64,000 bases of DNA from an uncultured Rhizobiaceae bacterium. Lineage in GTDB: Bacteria; Pseudomonadota; Alphaproteobacteria; Rhizobiales; Rhizobiaceae. Shown piece by piece: positions 1 through 8,828 of the stretch. A program made the position numbers and the translations under genes. The notes under the pieces were generated by a model. That model had not been told where the DNA came from and ran no database searches. It saw only the letters and a program-made list of their open reading frames with translations. How positions within the stretch are numbered: the first letter of the stretch is position 1; every line of letters starts with the position of its first letter. The stretch spans positions 124,001 to 188,000 of the forward strand of contig CATQIJ010000006.1 in the NCBI GenBank assembly GCA_958296345.1. Reading direction: 5' to 3'.

Positions 1-2
1 CA

Positions 3-1274
3 GAGCTTCAGCGCCGTGTAGTGTTTGGGCAAGATCGCAATGGAATCAGACAGATAGCAGTAGATGCTGCGAAAATGATTCGAGATATGGCAGAAGATGC
101 AGGTGGTGGATTTAGATTTGAATATTCGCCTGAGAGTTTTACAGGTACTGAACTTGACTTCGCGCTTGAGATTTGTAATGCGGTTGAAGAGGTGATGCAG
201 CCGACGAGTGATAACAAGTTGATTTTCAACTTGCCTGCAACGGTTGAGATGTCGACGCCAAATATTCATGCGGATCAAATTGAATGGATGTCGCGTAATT
301 TGAATAACCGCGAAAACATCATTCTTTCACTTCACCCTCACAACGATCGTGGCACGGGTATTGCTGCAACAGAGCTTGGCTTGATGGCGGGTGCAGATCG
401 TGTTGAGGGGACTTTGTTTGGTAATGGCGAGCGTACGGGTAATGTGGACTTGGTTACGCTAGCACTTAATATGTTTACGCAAGGGGTAGATCCACAGCTT
501 GATTGTTCTGACATTAACTGCATGAAAGACACTTATGAATATTGCAATCAATTGCGAATTCCAGAGCGTCATCCTTATGTCGGTGAATTGGTGTACACCG
601 CATTCTCTGGTTCGCATCAAGATGCAATTAATAAGGGTATGAAGGCGATTGAAAAAGCTAATAAGCCGCTTTGGGAAGTTCCTTATTTGCCGATTGATCC
701 GCAAGATGTGGGACGTGATTACGAGGCTATCATTCGTATTAATTCGCAATCAGGCAAGGGCGGCATCGCTTATATCTTAGCGCAAGACTACGGTATTCAA
801 TTACCGCGTAATTTGCAAATCGAGATGCGAAATGAAGTTCAGAACATTACGGATAAAGAAGGCGTTGAGCTTCCTTCTAGTCGTATCCATGATGTGTTTC
901 AAGATGTCTATGTTAAGCAACCGGATGGGCGATTGAAGTTTGTTGATCACTCCACAACGCTTGCCGGTGAAGCAGGTTCTGGTGTTCGAAACCTTGAAGC
1001 GATCATAATGGATGGTGGCAAAGAGATTGCTATTAAAGGGCAGAGTACAGGTCTTGTTGATGGCTTCGTTGGTGCCCTATCAAAGCATGTAGGCGTCGAA
1101 ATTTCTGTGATTGATTATTCAGAACATAGTCTTGGTACAGGTGCAGATGCCTCCGCTATTTGTTATATGGAAGTTGAATCTGGTGGCAAAAAATTGTTTG
1201 GCGTTGGCGTAAATTCAAACATCGTTGCAGCTTCGCTTGAGGCATTGGTAAGCGCTGTTAATAGGCTCGTCTAA
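3..1274 (+). CDS. leuA: 2-isopropylmalate synthase, C-terminal part (5' end outside window)
   Basis: The enzyme condenses acetyl-CoA with 2-oxoisovalerate in the first committed step of leucine synthesis, in the cytoplasm. The frame is open to the window edge, reading ELQRRVVFGQDRNG from base 3, so the true start lies upstream. The sequence resembles the longer LeuA type known from actinobacteria: RFEYSPESFTGTE, the metal-site motif SLHPHNDRG, FGNGERTGNVDLVTL and AFSGSHQDAINKG are all visible. The last ~120 residues form the leucine-binding regulatory domain, ending in VNSNIVAASLEAL. The stop TAA is followed at once by the ATG of the next gene, so the two are probably co-transcribed and translationally coupled. 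Confidence 0.95.
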   Translation, partial: ELQRRVVFGQDRNGIRQIAVDAAKMIRDMAEDAGGGFRFEYSPESFTGTELDFALEICNAVEEVMQPTSDNKLIFNLPATVEMSTPNIHADQIEWMSRNLNNRENIILSLHPHNDRGTGIAATELGLMAGADRVEGTLFGNGERTGNVDLVTLALNMFTQGVDPQLDCSDINCMKDTYEYCNQLRIPERHPYVGELVYTAFSGSHQDAINKGMKAIEKANKPLWEVPYLPIDPQDVGRDYEAIIRINSQSGKGGIAYILAQDYGIQLPRNLQIEMRNEVQNITDKEGVELPSSRIHDVFQDVYVKQPDGRLKFVDHSTTLAGEAGSGVRNLEAIIMDGGKEIAIKGQSTGLVDGFVGALSKHVGVEISVIDYSEHSLGTGADASAICYMEVESGGKKLFGVGVNSNIVAASLEALVSAVNRLV

Positions 1275-2183
1275 ATGGTAGCTGACCTTTCCAACGGTGC
1301 TGCATGGATGAATGGGGAGATTATCCCCATTCAAGATGCAAAAATTTCTGTTACGGATTGGGGGTTAACGCGTAGCGATATTACCTATGATGTTGTGCAT
1401 GTTTGGGAGGGGAAGTTCTTCCGTATAGATGATTATCTAGATCGGTTTATGGTTTCGATTGAAAAATCTCGCTTCGATATCCCGCAATCGCGTGATGAGA
1501 TCAAAAGTATCTTGCATGAGATGGTTGGCAGCTCAGGTTTAAAGTCTGCCTATGTCTCTATGGTGGCAAGTCGCGGTACGCCTTCTGTTCCAGGTACGCG
1601 TGACCCGCGCCGTTGTGATAATCATTTTTACGCTTGGGTTGTGCCGTTTATCTGGGTGATTGCACCTGAGATTACTAAGCGTGGCGCGCATATATTATTG
1701 GCAGGTGGCACAACACGGATTGGCACGAACTCGGTTGACCCAACGGTTAAAAACTACCACTGGGGTGATATGACCAAGGGTCTGTTTGAGGCGCTTGATG
1801 CTGGTTATGATACTGCGGTTCTCTTAGATGACCAGGGCTTTGTCACCGAAGGGCCAGGCTTTAATGTCTTTGCGATTGTTGATGGCAAAGTCATTACGCC
1901 AAAATCCGGAATGCTTGAAGGTATTACGCGTAAAACTGTTCTTGAAATTTGTGCAGAACTTGATCTGCCTCATGAGGCTAAAAACATAACGGCAGATGAG
2001 TTTTTATCTGCAGATGAAGTCTTTACGGCAACAACGGCTGGAGGTCCAGTTTCTGTAACACGGGTAAATAAACGCATTTTAGGCAATGATGCGCGCGGGC
2101 CAATTGCGCAAAAGATAACGCAGACTTATTGGGATTGGCACGAGCGCGAGACTTTGACAGAAGTTATAAACTATAAAGTTTAA
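1275..2183 (+). CDS. Fold-type IV PLP aminotransferase, (R)-amine transaminase-like
   Basis: A 302-residue class IV aminotransferase. Lys159 in VDPTVKNYHWGD fits the PLP Schiff-base lysine, Glu192 in VTEGPGFN fits the pyridine-nitrogen glutamate, and TTAGG near residue 257 is the phosphate-binding turn. Compared from memory, SDITYDVVHVWEGKFFR, the DPTVKN-x-x-WGD block and the ending resemble (R)-selective amine transaminases (Aspergillus terreus, Arthrobacter type) more than classical IlvE; a canonical ilvE lies at 59.4 kb. It starts on the base after the leuA stop, which suggests translational coupling and a role near branched-chain or D-amino-acid metabolism. Substrate is inferred, not proven. 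The 3' end overlaps the convergent MuiA-like gene by 4 bases. Confidence 0.88.
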   Translation: MVADLSNGAAWMNGEIIPIQDAKISVTDWGLTRSDITYDVVHVWEGKFFRIDDYLDRFMVSIEKSRFDIPQSRDEIKSILHEMVGSSGLKSAYVSMVASRGTPSVPGTRDPRRCDNHFYAWVVPFIWVIAPEITKRGAHILLAGGTTRIGTNSVDPTVKNYHWGDMTKGLFEALDAGYDTAVLLDDQGFVTEGPGFNVFAIVDGKVITPKSGMLEGITRKTVLEICAELDLPHEAKNITADEFLSADEVFTATTAGGPVSVTRVNKRILGNDARGPIAQKITQTYWDWHERETLTEVINYKV

Positions 2184-3849
2184 CTCTGCGGGTGAGTGAT
2201 GCGATAACCAAATTTTATGGTTTTTTCTTCGCCTGACTTCATGTGATATTCCCAGCTATAGATGCCGCGTTTGTTTTCAATATCGTGATCCGTTGGTCTG
2301 GTTGTATTTCTCATCAGCGAGACTTCAATGTTTTCATTTATTGCATAAGGCATACGGTCATAGATTTTAATGTTCATAGCACGATCATGCAGGTTCTTGA
2401 CGGTTGTAATCCAGGAGTTTTCTTCAACTCGTTCTGTTGTAAGAATGCCACTTTCTCCTGTCTTACGCTTGCCTTCGCTTCTTGTAATTTTAACTTGGTC
2501 ATCTACTCCGAAACCAAGCTCATGTTCTTCACCTGAAGCAATCAGAGGTACATAGCCTTGGCCCATATAGATGTTGTCACGGAATAACATGACACGGCCT
2601 GGGAGTAATGGATTTGCACCTTCTGGGGTAAATCCAGCGGTAAGATAAGCATTGAGATCAAGCGAAGGAGCGGCGTGTACACTAATTGATGCGGCAAGGC
2701 TTTCTGAGGATATTTTTACTTTTTTAGCTGTGCCTTTGTTGTCGACTGTATAGCGCCCAGTGATTTTGTAGGCAGCTTGAAATCCAGCGGTGAAGGCTTG
2801 AGCAACCGGCTTTTCTGCTACAGGCTCAGGGCTACCAGAAAATCCATCCTTTGTGGTTTCAACTTCTTCTCCAATGGCTTGATCTTGTAAAGTTGAAAGC
2901 TCCGTTCGCAGCTCACTTGAGTTATACCGTTTGCTTTTTAAGTGGGGTTGAAAGTGAGGGGGCCTAAATTCTGTGGCGAAAGCACTGGGGCAGACGTTGC
3001 ACCAGTCGAGCGTGTTGTTGATAGAGTCAAAACAACGTTTTCCCAATTTTCTGATGTGTGTTGTACGATTTCTGCTCGGCGCGTTAACTCTAAGTCGGGC
3101 GCTTCGTTCTTTTCACCGATGTTAAGGCGTGCATCATAAAATGGTTGCCAACCTGCATTGTGAATTCTGTATTTTACGAGGAACTCTGCATCCATGTTTT
3201 TATCAGAAGCAAAGTCGACCGCTACGTTTAACTTTACATGCTGTTTTGGAGCAAGCTCATGAAGTTTGATATTAAGGTCATTTATTTGTTGAGAGGTTTT
3301 TCTAATTTTGATTTTTAGATCAAGTGATTGCTCGTCCAGTTTTTGTAAGCGTTGCGCTACAAGGTCAAAAAGACTTCCAAGGTCTTGGTTAGTATTCTGT
3401 GTTTCAGAGTTATTCTGACTTATTGTAATTGGACGAATAGCAGAGTCTTGTATTAGTTTTCTTTGATAATTCAGGGTCTGTTTTTGCTGATTAAAAGATG
3501 TGATTTGATCTTGTAAGCTTTCGATTTTAATTTCCAGTTCTTTACGTTTCCCAGCTATTTGTGCGTCGCTAGTTACATAAACATGATTGCTATCAATCGA
3601 TCTAATCTCAAGGTTTCCATTAGTAATAGAAGATACGCGGATGGACTGTGGGTCTACATCACCGGGTAAATCATCCAGTATCAAAGTATGCTCACCGCTT
3701 TTTATTTGTGTTTTAACAAGTCTTGTAATCTCAGCCCCTTGTGGAAAAACGGTTACGGCATCTATTTTTGATGCCGCGTTGATTTCATCTGCGATTGCAG
3801 GAGTAAGAAATGTTGTTGTAAGTAACGCTGCAAGGAATGTTTTTTTCAT
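2180..3849 (-). pseudogene. MuiA-like DUF4140/DUF4139 protein, split by a frameshift
   Basis: The N-terminal part (3849 to about 2940) starts with a signal peptide (MKKTFLAALLTTTFLTPAIA), followed by a DUF4140-type domain, a Gln-rich coiled coil at about residues 100-150 and the beginning of DUF4139; it ends at a TAA after LTFNPT. A second frame (about 2938 down to 2180) continues with LKSKRYNSSELRTELS and the rest of DUF4139 to WEYHMKSGEEKTIKFGYRI. Restoring one base in the run at about 2936-2946 would give one protein of about 556 residues, the usual length of mucoidy-inhibitor MuiA homologues. The family is envelope-associated with no settled biochemical role. RBS GGAGAG precedes the start. 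It may be a true pseudogene or an assembly error. Confidence 0.85.
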
Positions 3850-3940
3850 AAATTCTCTCCAATAATTTGTGTCATTTGAAGAGTAAGACGTGCGTGCGTG
3901 CAGATTCCTTGGAAAATAATTTTATTTTTCTCATAGAAAC

Positions 3941-3972
3941 AAAAAAGCCCCGCTGAAATCAATCAACGGAGC
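3941..3972 (-). terminator. Rho-independent terminator of the EF-hand gene
   Basis: Read on the minus strand, GCTCCGTTGA and TCAGCGGGGC form a 10-bp stem (three G-U pairs) with a 6-base loop, followed by TTTTTT. It lies about 30 bases past the stop of the EF-hand gene. Confidence 0.8.
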
Positions 3973-4001
3973 CGCACTGTGTTTGCCTTAGGTGATAAAG
4001 T

Positions 4002-4223
4002 TTATTGCGTTGCCGCAGCAAACTCATCAGCATTCAAAGAACCATCTGCATCTGTGTCAGCAGCAGCAAATTGCTCTTCTGTCCAAGTAAGGCCAGCAGC
4101 ACCAGCTTCTGCTAGTGTAACGCCGCCACTTTGGTCTGCATCAATTGATTCAAATGATGCCTGCGCAAGGGCAGAACCAGCAGCAAAACCTGTGATAGTT
4201 AGTGCACGAATAAGTTTTTTCAT
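4002..4223 (-). CDS. Small secreted EF-hand domain protein
   Basis: A 73-residue protein. Residues 1-20 (MKKLIRALTITGFAAGSALA) are a signal peptide. Two calcium-binding EF-hand loops follow: DADQSGGVTLAE and DTDADGSLNADE, both with Asp at positions 1, 3 and 5 and Glu at 12. The reading frame extends further upstream, but this ATG has a GGAG ribosome site seven bases away and begins the signal peptide, so it is chosen as start. Known family: alphaproteobacterial periplasmic EF-hand proteins, probably calcium binding; no specific partner can be inferred. It stands alone with its own terminator, divergent from the L,D-transpeptidase gene. Confidence 0.88.
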   Translation of the reverse strand: MKKLIRALTITGFAAGSALAQASFESIDADQSGGVTLAEAGAAGLTWTEEQFAAADTDADGSLNADEFAAATQ

Positions 4224-4494
4224 AATCTTTACTCCAAAGTTAATGTTGCCGCATATGCATAATTGCGTCTGTCGGCTGAACTCAAGATGGAGGGTGAATG
4301 AGGTGCGTTTTAGTTTGATTTTGGGTGATTTTCCGACCATGAAATCAAACGATATTTCATCACGTAATATAACAAAATGATAGAATATAGAGCGCAGTTT
4401 CCTCATCACATTATTGATAGAATTATGCTTTCACATTCCATTCATTAAAGGTTTGCGATAAGCTATTGATACATAAATTAAACTGGATTTTTTG

Positions 4495-5844
4495 ATGCTT
4501 ACTTCACGTTTATCTCGCCGTTCTTTAATCGCTAATTCACTTGCCTTTGGCTTTGTTGTTAGCAGCGCACCAGTTCATGCTGCCAGTGTTGGTAGAGTGT
4601 TAAAAGGCGATGCGATCAAGTGGAATGGTACAGTTATCGACCTTGGCCCTCTTAAAAAGTATTATCGTGGGAAGTTTGGCAAAGGGATATGGACAGCAAA
4701 AAAAGGGCTGAACAAAAAAGGTGTTGAACTTGTGAAGGTATTACAGGCAGCGGGTAGTGATGGTTTAGAGCCGCGTGATTATCTTTCTGCTATTCCGAAA
4801 AATATTCAAAGCCTATCTGGTAAAGATTTAGCTGCGACTGAATTATATTTAAGTCAGTCTTTTTGGAAGTTTGGTCATGATTTATCTGCAGGTCGCACAA
4901 CGCCGGCGGTATCAGAGCCAGATATTATTATTTCTCGTAAAAAAGCAGATGTAAAAGGCTGGCTTGGGCTTGCAAGTAAGCGTGGGCCAGCGAAAGTAAT
5001 AGCTGCATTGCGTCCACAGCACCCTCAATATTTAGCGTTACGCAAAGCGCTTGCAAAGACAAAGTCTAGCAGTGCTAAAGGGCGGCAGATAATTGTTAAT
5101 ATGGAGCGTTGGCGCTGGTTGCCGCGCTCATTAGGCAAAAAACACGTTCTTGTTAATCAGGCAGCATTTGAAATGCGTATGACAGATGGCGGCAAAACGG
5201 TTGATAAACGCCGCGTTGTGGTGGGACAACCGTATCATAAAACGCCGATGTTCTCTCATACCATTCAATATGCAGATTTTAACCCAACTTGGACGGTGCC
5301 ACGTTCAATCGCTGGTAATGAAATTTTACCTAAGTTACGCAAAGACTCTGGTTATTTAGAAAAGCGCGGTTACAAGGTTCATACGAGTTGGAAAGCTGAT
5401 GCTCCCGTGATGAACCCGCATTCTGTTGATTGGAATTCAGTCAATGGTAAGAAATTCCCTTATAAAATAGTACAACAACCAGGTGATAATAATGCGCTAG
5501 GGCAAGTGAAGTTTCTCTTTCCTAATAAATTCAATGTCTATTTGCATGATACGCAATCCAAGAGCTTGTTTTCCAAGAGCGCTAGAGCATTTTCACATGG
5601 TTGCATTCGTGTGCAAGATCCGTTGGAATTTGCTGAGAAGTTATTTGGGTCACGCACCTTAAATCAATCCAAGATTAAGAAGATATTGGCCAATCCAAAA
5701 ACCCAACGTGTTAAATTAAAAAAGCCTATTCCTGTTCACTTGGCATATTTTACTGCTTGGGTCGAAGGTGGGGAAGTTAAATTCCATAAGGACGTTTATG
5801 GGCGTGATAAGCTCGTGAGTAATCTTCTATTTGGTAGGGCATAA
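4495..5844 (+). CDS. L,D-transpeptidase, YcbB/LdtD-like
   Basis: It forms 3-3 cross-links in peptidoglycan or attaches proteins to it, in the periplasm. A twin-Arg-like or Sec signal (RLSRRSLIANSLAFGF, ending SSAPVHA) leads the protein. The middle carries a scaffold/peptidoglycan-binding-like segment (about 60-190), and the YkuD catalytic domain (about 200-385) ends in SHGCIRVQDP, with the catalytic Cys at about residue 370. NPTWTVPRSI is the other typical block of this family. A TTG lies one codon before the chosen ATG. Length (449) is near the size of the short alphaproteobacterial LdtD-like group. It stands alone, with the next gene 60 bases downstream. Confidence 0.92.
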   Translation: MLTSRLSRRSLIANSLAFGFVVSSAPVHAASVGRVLKGDAIKWNGTVIDLGPLKKYYRGKFGKGIWTAKKGLNKKGVELVKVLQAAGSDGLEPRDYLSAIPKNIQSLSGKDLAATELYLSQSFWKFGHDLSAGRTTPAVSEPDIIISRKKADVKGWLGLASKRGPAKVIAALRPQHPQYLALRKALAKTKSSSAKGRQIIVNMERWRWLPRSLGKKHVLVNQAAFEMRMTDGGKTVDKRRVVVGQPYHKTPMFSHTIQYADFNPTWTVPRSIAGNEILPKLRKDSGYLEKRGYKVHTSWKADAPVMNPHSVDWNSVNGKKFPYKIVQQPGDNNALGQVKFLFPNKFNVYLHDTQSKSLFSKSARAFSHGCIRVQDPLEFAEKLFGSRTLNQSKIKKILANPKTQRVKLKKPIPVHLAYFTAWVEGGEVKFHKDVYGRDKLVSNLLFGRA

Positions 5845-5905
5845 GTCTCGTTCCACTTGCAATTTGAACGCAATTACCCAAGTATTATGGTAAATAAAGG
5901 ACTAA

Positions 5906-6598
5906 TTGCGAGAACTTGGCATGATCAAAAAAGAAATGGAACCAGGCGAGATTGAACGCAGGGTACATGATTTAGCAAATGCGATGAACAAAATCCGTTC
6001 TTCGCAGGCAGATCGTGATGATGTCGTTGTTGAAATGAAGAACACGAAGTTAAGCCGACTAGAGCTTTTGCTAGAAGACTTGCAATCCGTCATAGAAGAC
6101 ATCCCCAAAGATAATGAACAGTTTGAGTTTGCGCTTACTAAAGGTGAGACGCCAAGACTTTGGATTGATATGACATCATTTGTTCGAATGGGCGCAGATG
6201 GACGGGAATACGAGTTCGTTAAAGATACTCGTATGGGCCGGGTTATTCTTGGGCGTGGTGGTAGTCGCAAGAAAATTGGTGAACATGTCACGAACTATGT
6301 TGCAGAACGTTTGCTAGAACGTGAGCGTATGATTGAAGGCGATTGGCTTTCTTTATCTCAGATGATGGAAAATCATCCTTCTAACGATGAAAAAAACTCT
6401 GTTGTAGATGTTTCTGAAGGTCAAGAGGTGAAAACTGAGATAGAAGAAGCAGGGCTTAAAACAGCGACTAATAAAACTCGGCATTCAACGCTTTCGTTGT
6501 TCGTCTGGTTTATTCTTGGCTTAATCGGCGGAGCAGGTGTTTTATTTATTCTAACGTGGTTCGACCTTATGGAGCAAATTGTACAAATGGTGCGTTAG
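5906..6598 (+). CDS. Conserved hypothetical protein with C-terminal membrane anchor
   Basis: I recognise no named family with certainty. The 230-residue protein has a coiled-coil N-terminus (to about 60), a central conserved-looking domain (RLWIDMTSFVRMGADGREYEF), a charged linker, and one C-terminal hydrophobic helix (about 200-222, LFVWFILGLIGGAGVLFIL). That layout is of a tail-anchored cytoplasmic protein. The start is uncertain: TTG at 5906 has AAAGGA four bases upstream, while ATG at 5921 lacks a good ribosome site. Similar proteins are widespread in Rhizobiales as far as I recall. The stop overlaps that of the convergent phosphoesterase gene by 4 bases. Confidence 0.75.
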   Translation: MRELGMIKKEMEPGEIERRVHDLANAMNKIRSSQADRDDVVVEMKNTKLSRLELLLEDLQSVIEDIPKDNEQFEFALTKGETPRLWIDMTSFVRMGADGREYEFVKDTRMGRVILGRGGSRKKIGEHVTNYVAERLLERERMIEGDWLSLSQMMENHPSNDEKNSVVDVSEGQEVKTEIEEAGLKTATNKTRHSTLSLFVWFILGLIGGAGVLFILTWFDLMEQIVQMVR

Positions 6599-7482
6599 AG
6601 TTCGTGTGAGCCAAGTAGATTAACGCCGTCTGCGTGTTTGGAAAAACCAAATTCTTCAAGTTTTGTCGACCAGCCGTTTTTATTCATTTCAATTGAGAAC
6701 AGATTATATCGTCCTGCAGGTTTATGCCCACTGGGTGCATTGCCTGCTGCGGGAACACAAATAACAGGGACATTGCCTTTAGGACCAACGATACTTGTTT
6801 TTGTGTCTAGGTGTGTGTGGCCATGAAGAATTAGATCTGCACCATGCTTTAAAATGACTTCTCTAAAGCGAGACTGGCCAATTAAGCGTTTGTACCACGG
6901 GGTTGCATTTGCAAAAGGTGGATGATGGATCATGATGATCCGATACATATCTTTTGTTTGTTCTAAAATTGCTTCTAACCGTTTTGCTTGTGCTCTTCTA
7001 AAGTAGCCCGTTGCAAAAAAAGGAAGGGTTGCTTCTGCGGAGTTACAGGCAATGATTGCTATGTTTCCACGCTTGCGCAAAATTGGATAATCTTGCGCGC
7101 TAGATATGATTTTATCATCACCAGATAAATAGGGCGCCCAATTATCTATTGACCTTTGCAAAGCGCCTGGTACATAGGCATCATGGTTGCCGCAATTGGC
7201 TGTTACATATTCTGGGTTGCCTAATTGTTTTAATAAGCTGTCTACCATCACATATTCATCTGGTAGCGATAAGTTCATCAGATCGCCTGTTACAGCAATA
7301 TGATCTATTGGTTTACTTTGAATATCGCTAATGATGTCTTTTAAGTAGTTGCTAGCTAATGCACCTTTTCGATTTAACTTCCAGTTTAAATAGCCAGTGA
7401 TACGCTTGCTTGCCAGTTGATGAAATTTAACTGGCGGCAGGGGTCCAAGATGGACATCAGATATATGTGCAAGGCGAAACAT
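6595..7482 (-). CDS. Metallophosphoesterase
   Basis: A 295-residue calcineurin-like phosphoesterase. All metal-ligand motifs are present in order: DVHLG (9-13), GDLMN (about 65), GNHD (about 97), HHPP (about 186) and HGHTH (about 220). The family cleaves phosphomonoesters or diesters using a two-metal centre. The substrate is unknown; the CpdA-like and UDP-diacylglucosamine phosphatase-like groups share this layout. It is divergent from the Nudix gene, with about 70 bases between the starts. Confidence 0.88.
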   Translation of the reverse strand: MFRLAHISDVHLGPLPPVKFHQLASKRITGYLNWKLNRKGALASNYLKDIISDIQSKPIDHIAVTGDLMNLSLPDEYVMVDSLLKQLGNPEYVTANCGNHDAYVPGALQRSIDNWAPYLSGDDKIISSAQDYPILRKRGNIAIIACNSAEATLPFFATGYFRRAQAKRLEAILEQTKDMYRIIMIHHPPFANATPWYKRLIGQSRFREVILKHGADLILHGHTHLDTKTSIVGPKGNVPVICVPAAGNAPSGHKPAGRYNLFSIEMNKNGWSTKLEEFGFSKHADGVNLLGSHEL

Positions 7483-7552
7483 GCTCCTGCATACAATTGC
7501 TGCGAGTTTGCAGCAAGGTTGAATTTAAAACTCTCAGTCGATAAAAGTCTTT

Positions 7553-8013
7553 ATGGCCGATAATAAAATTCTTCGAAAGCTGTTTCATCTGTATTTTCTG
7601 TTCACCCGTCCTATGACTTTGGGCGTTCGTGTTGTCGTTGAGAATGAAATAGGTGAGGTTCTTTTGGTTCGTCATACCTATGTTGAGGGCTGGTATTTGC
7701 CTGGTGGCGGTGTTGAGGCAAGTGAAACCATGGCTCAATCAGCTTCAAAAGAACTGCGAGAAGAAGTCGGTTTTGAAATTATTGGTGAGCCAAGCTTCTT
7801 GGAATTTATAAAAACGTTTCTGCTTCCAAACGTGATCATGTTGCTATTTATAAAGCTGAAGAATGGCGTGAGGCTGAGACCTTTAAGCCGAACCGTGAAA
7901 TTGTTGAGATGGGATTTTTTGCACTTGATGCATTGCCAAAAGACATCACGGCAGGAAACTTACGACGCCTTAAAGAGTATTACTTTGATGCGCCTATTTC
8001 GCAATATTGGTGA
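7553..8013 (+). pseudogene. Nudix hydrolase gene with a single-base frameshift
   Basis: The intact N-terminal half contains the Nudix box: GGGVEASETMAQSASKEL then REEVGFE (GX5EX7REUXEEXGU; the residue before the last Gly is Val). After about base 7794 the original frame becomes unlike the family. The minus-one frame, read in the same direction, gives LLGIYKNVSASKRDHVAIY and then FKPNREIVEMGFFALDALP, ending ISQYW at 8011-8013, the expected C-terminus. Restoring one A in CCAAG (7790-7794) would give a protein of about 153 residues. The family hydrolyses nucleoside diphosphates linked to other groups. As it stands the gene would make a protein with a scrambled C-terminal half. Confidence 0.88.
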
Positions 8014-8093
8014 TAAAATTAACTAGCGAATAAAATTTATATAGACGCATATAAATTTGCGTGGTATCCGACTTTTAGTTTATTCAAGAGGAC

Positions 8094-8165
8094 ATGATGT
8101 TCACAACAAGAGTTTTGCGACGACGAACCACCTTGCGCCCTCAGCGCATGTTTTCGTACGCCTAA
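8094..8165 (+). CDS. Candidate Arg-rich leader peptide (23 aa)
   Basis: A short ORF with a strong ribosome site (AGAGGA) just before two ATG codons. It encodes a peptide with the core RVLRRRTTLRPQR and the ending MFSYA. The three central arginines are written as CGA CGA CGA, normally a rare and slowly read codon. The ORF ends two bases before a stable hairpin and 60 bases before a GNAT gene. This is the layout of a leader peptide controlling a downstream gene by ribosome pausing. No homology is claimed; the assignment is inference from layout. Confidence 0.5.
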   Translation: MMFTTRVLRRRTTLRPQRMFSYA

Positions 8166-8195
8166 TCTTAGCCTCGAAATTGTTCGGCTAAGGTT
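8164..8195 (+). promoter_or_regulatory. Hairpin between leader ORF and acetyltransferase gene
   Basis: AATCTTAGCC and GGCTAAGGTT can form a 10-bp stem with a 12-base loop. The hairpin overlaps the stop codon of the short ORF, so a ribosome terminating or stalled there would prevent it from folding. A weak T-rich tract (CTCTTTTTG) follows about 12 bases later. It could act as an attenuator or a translation-control element. Confidence 0.45.
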
Positions 8196-8225
8196 TGTAA
8201 AAACTCTTTTTGTAAAGTCTGAATA

Positions 8226-8732
8226 ATGAACGCTCTTAGCGATATTTTAAAACCTGAAGCACCTGAAGATTATGATGCCGTTGAAATGCTTGCGGAAACA
8301 GCATTTGGCCCAGGACGTTTTGCTCGTTCGGCCTTTAGATTGCGTGAAGGGGTGATGCACGAACCTGATTTGTCTTTTACGTTTCACAGATCAGGCCATT
8401 TAGTTGGTTCTGTAAAGCTCACAAAAATACTTATTGGTGATGATGAGGCTTTGCTACTCGGGCCATTAGTAGTTGCCCCTGAATGCAAAAATGAAGGTGT
8501 TGGCGCCGCCTTAATGTTCAAGGCTGTAGAAGCAGCCAAAAATGCAGGTCATGAAGCAATTCTTTTAGTTGGTGATTTTGACTATTATAAAAAGTTTGGG
8601 TTTGAACAAGTAAATCACGGCCAAATTAAAATGCCTGGTCCAGCGGATCCTGCCCGCATTTTGATGTGTCCATTAGTAGATGGGGCAAAAGAGAAGTTTA
8701 ACGGTGTAGCTATGCAATATGCAAAAACTTAG
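8226..8732 (+). CDS. GNAT family N-acetyltransferase
   Basis: A 168-residue acetyl-CoA-dependent acetyltransferase of the YhbS-like group. Central motif A is visible as LGPLVVAPECKNEGVGAALM, with the acetyl-CoA pyrophosphate loop (about 88-105), followed by GHEAILLVGD and the YYKKFGFEQV block typical of the group. The substrate is unknown. A 23-codon leader-like ORF and a hairpin precede the gene, which suggests that expression responds to translation state. It is convergent with the large membrane-protein gene, with a long inverted repeat between them. Confidence 0.88.
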   Translation: MNALSDILKPEAPEDYDAVEMLAETAFGPGRFARSAFRLREGVMHEPDLSFTFHRSGHLVGSVKLTKILIGDDEALLLGPLVVAPECKNEGVGAALMFKAVEAAKNAGHEAILLVGDFDYYKKFGFEQVNHGQIKMPGPADPARILMCPLVDGAKEKFNGVAMQYAKT

Positions 8733-8741
8733 AGTATTTTC

Positions 8742-8765
8742 CTTTTAATCAACCTTGATTAAAAG
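8742..8765. repeat. Perfect inverted repeat between convergent genes
   Basis: CTTTTAATCAA and TTGATTAAAAG, 11-base arms separated by CC. It sits between the convergent GNAT and membrane-protein genes and could fold into a stem of about 10 bp in either transcript. It lacks a following T-run, so it is at most a weak bidirectional terminator. Confidence 0.55.
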
Positions 8766-8828
8766 ATAAGAAAACACGCAAAATAATATATAGAGCATAT
8801 TGGTAATTTACCTTAAATAAGGCTAGCT

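Noticed and set aside
2930..2950. Programmed minus-one frameshift in the MuiA-like gene
   Set aside because: No X-XXY-YYZ heptamer in the right phase and no following pseudoknot-like stem; many other genes show the same kind of deletion.
7457..7738. 93-codon minus-strand ORF
   Set aside because: Overlaps the Nudix gene antisense and shows no family-like sequence.
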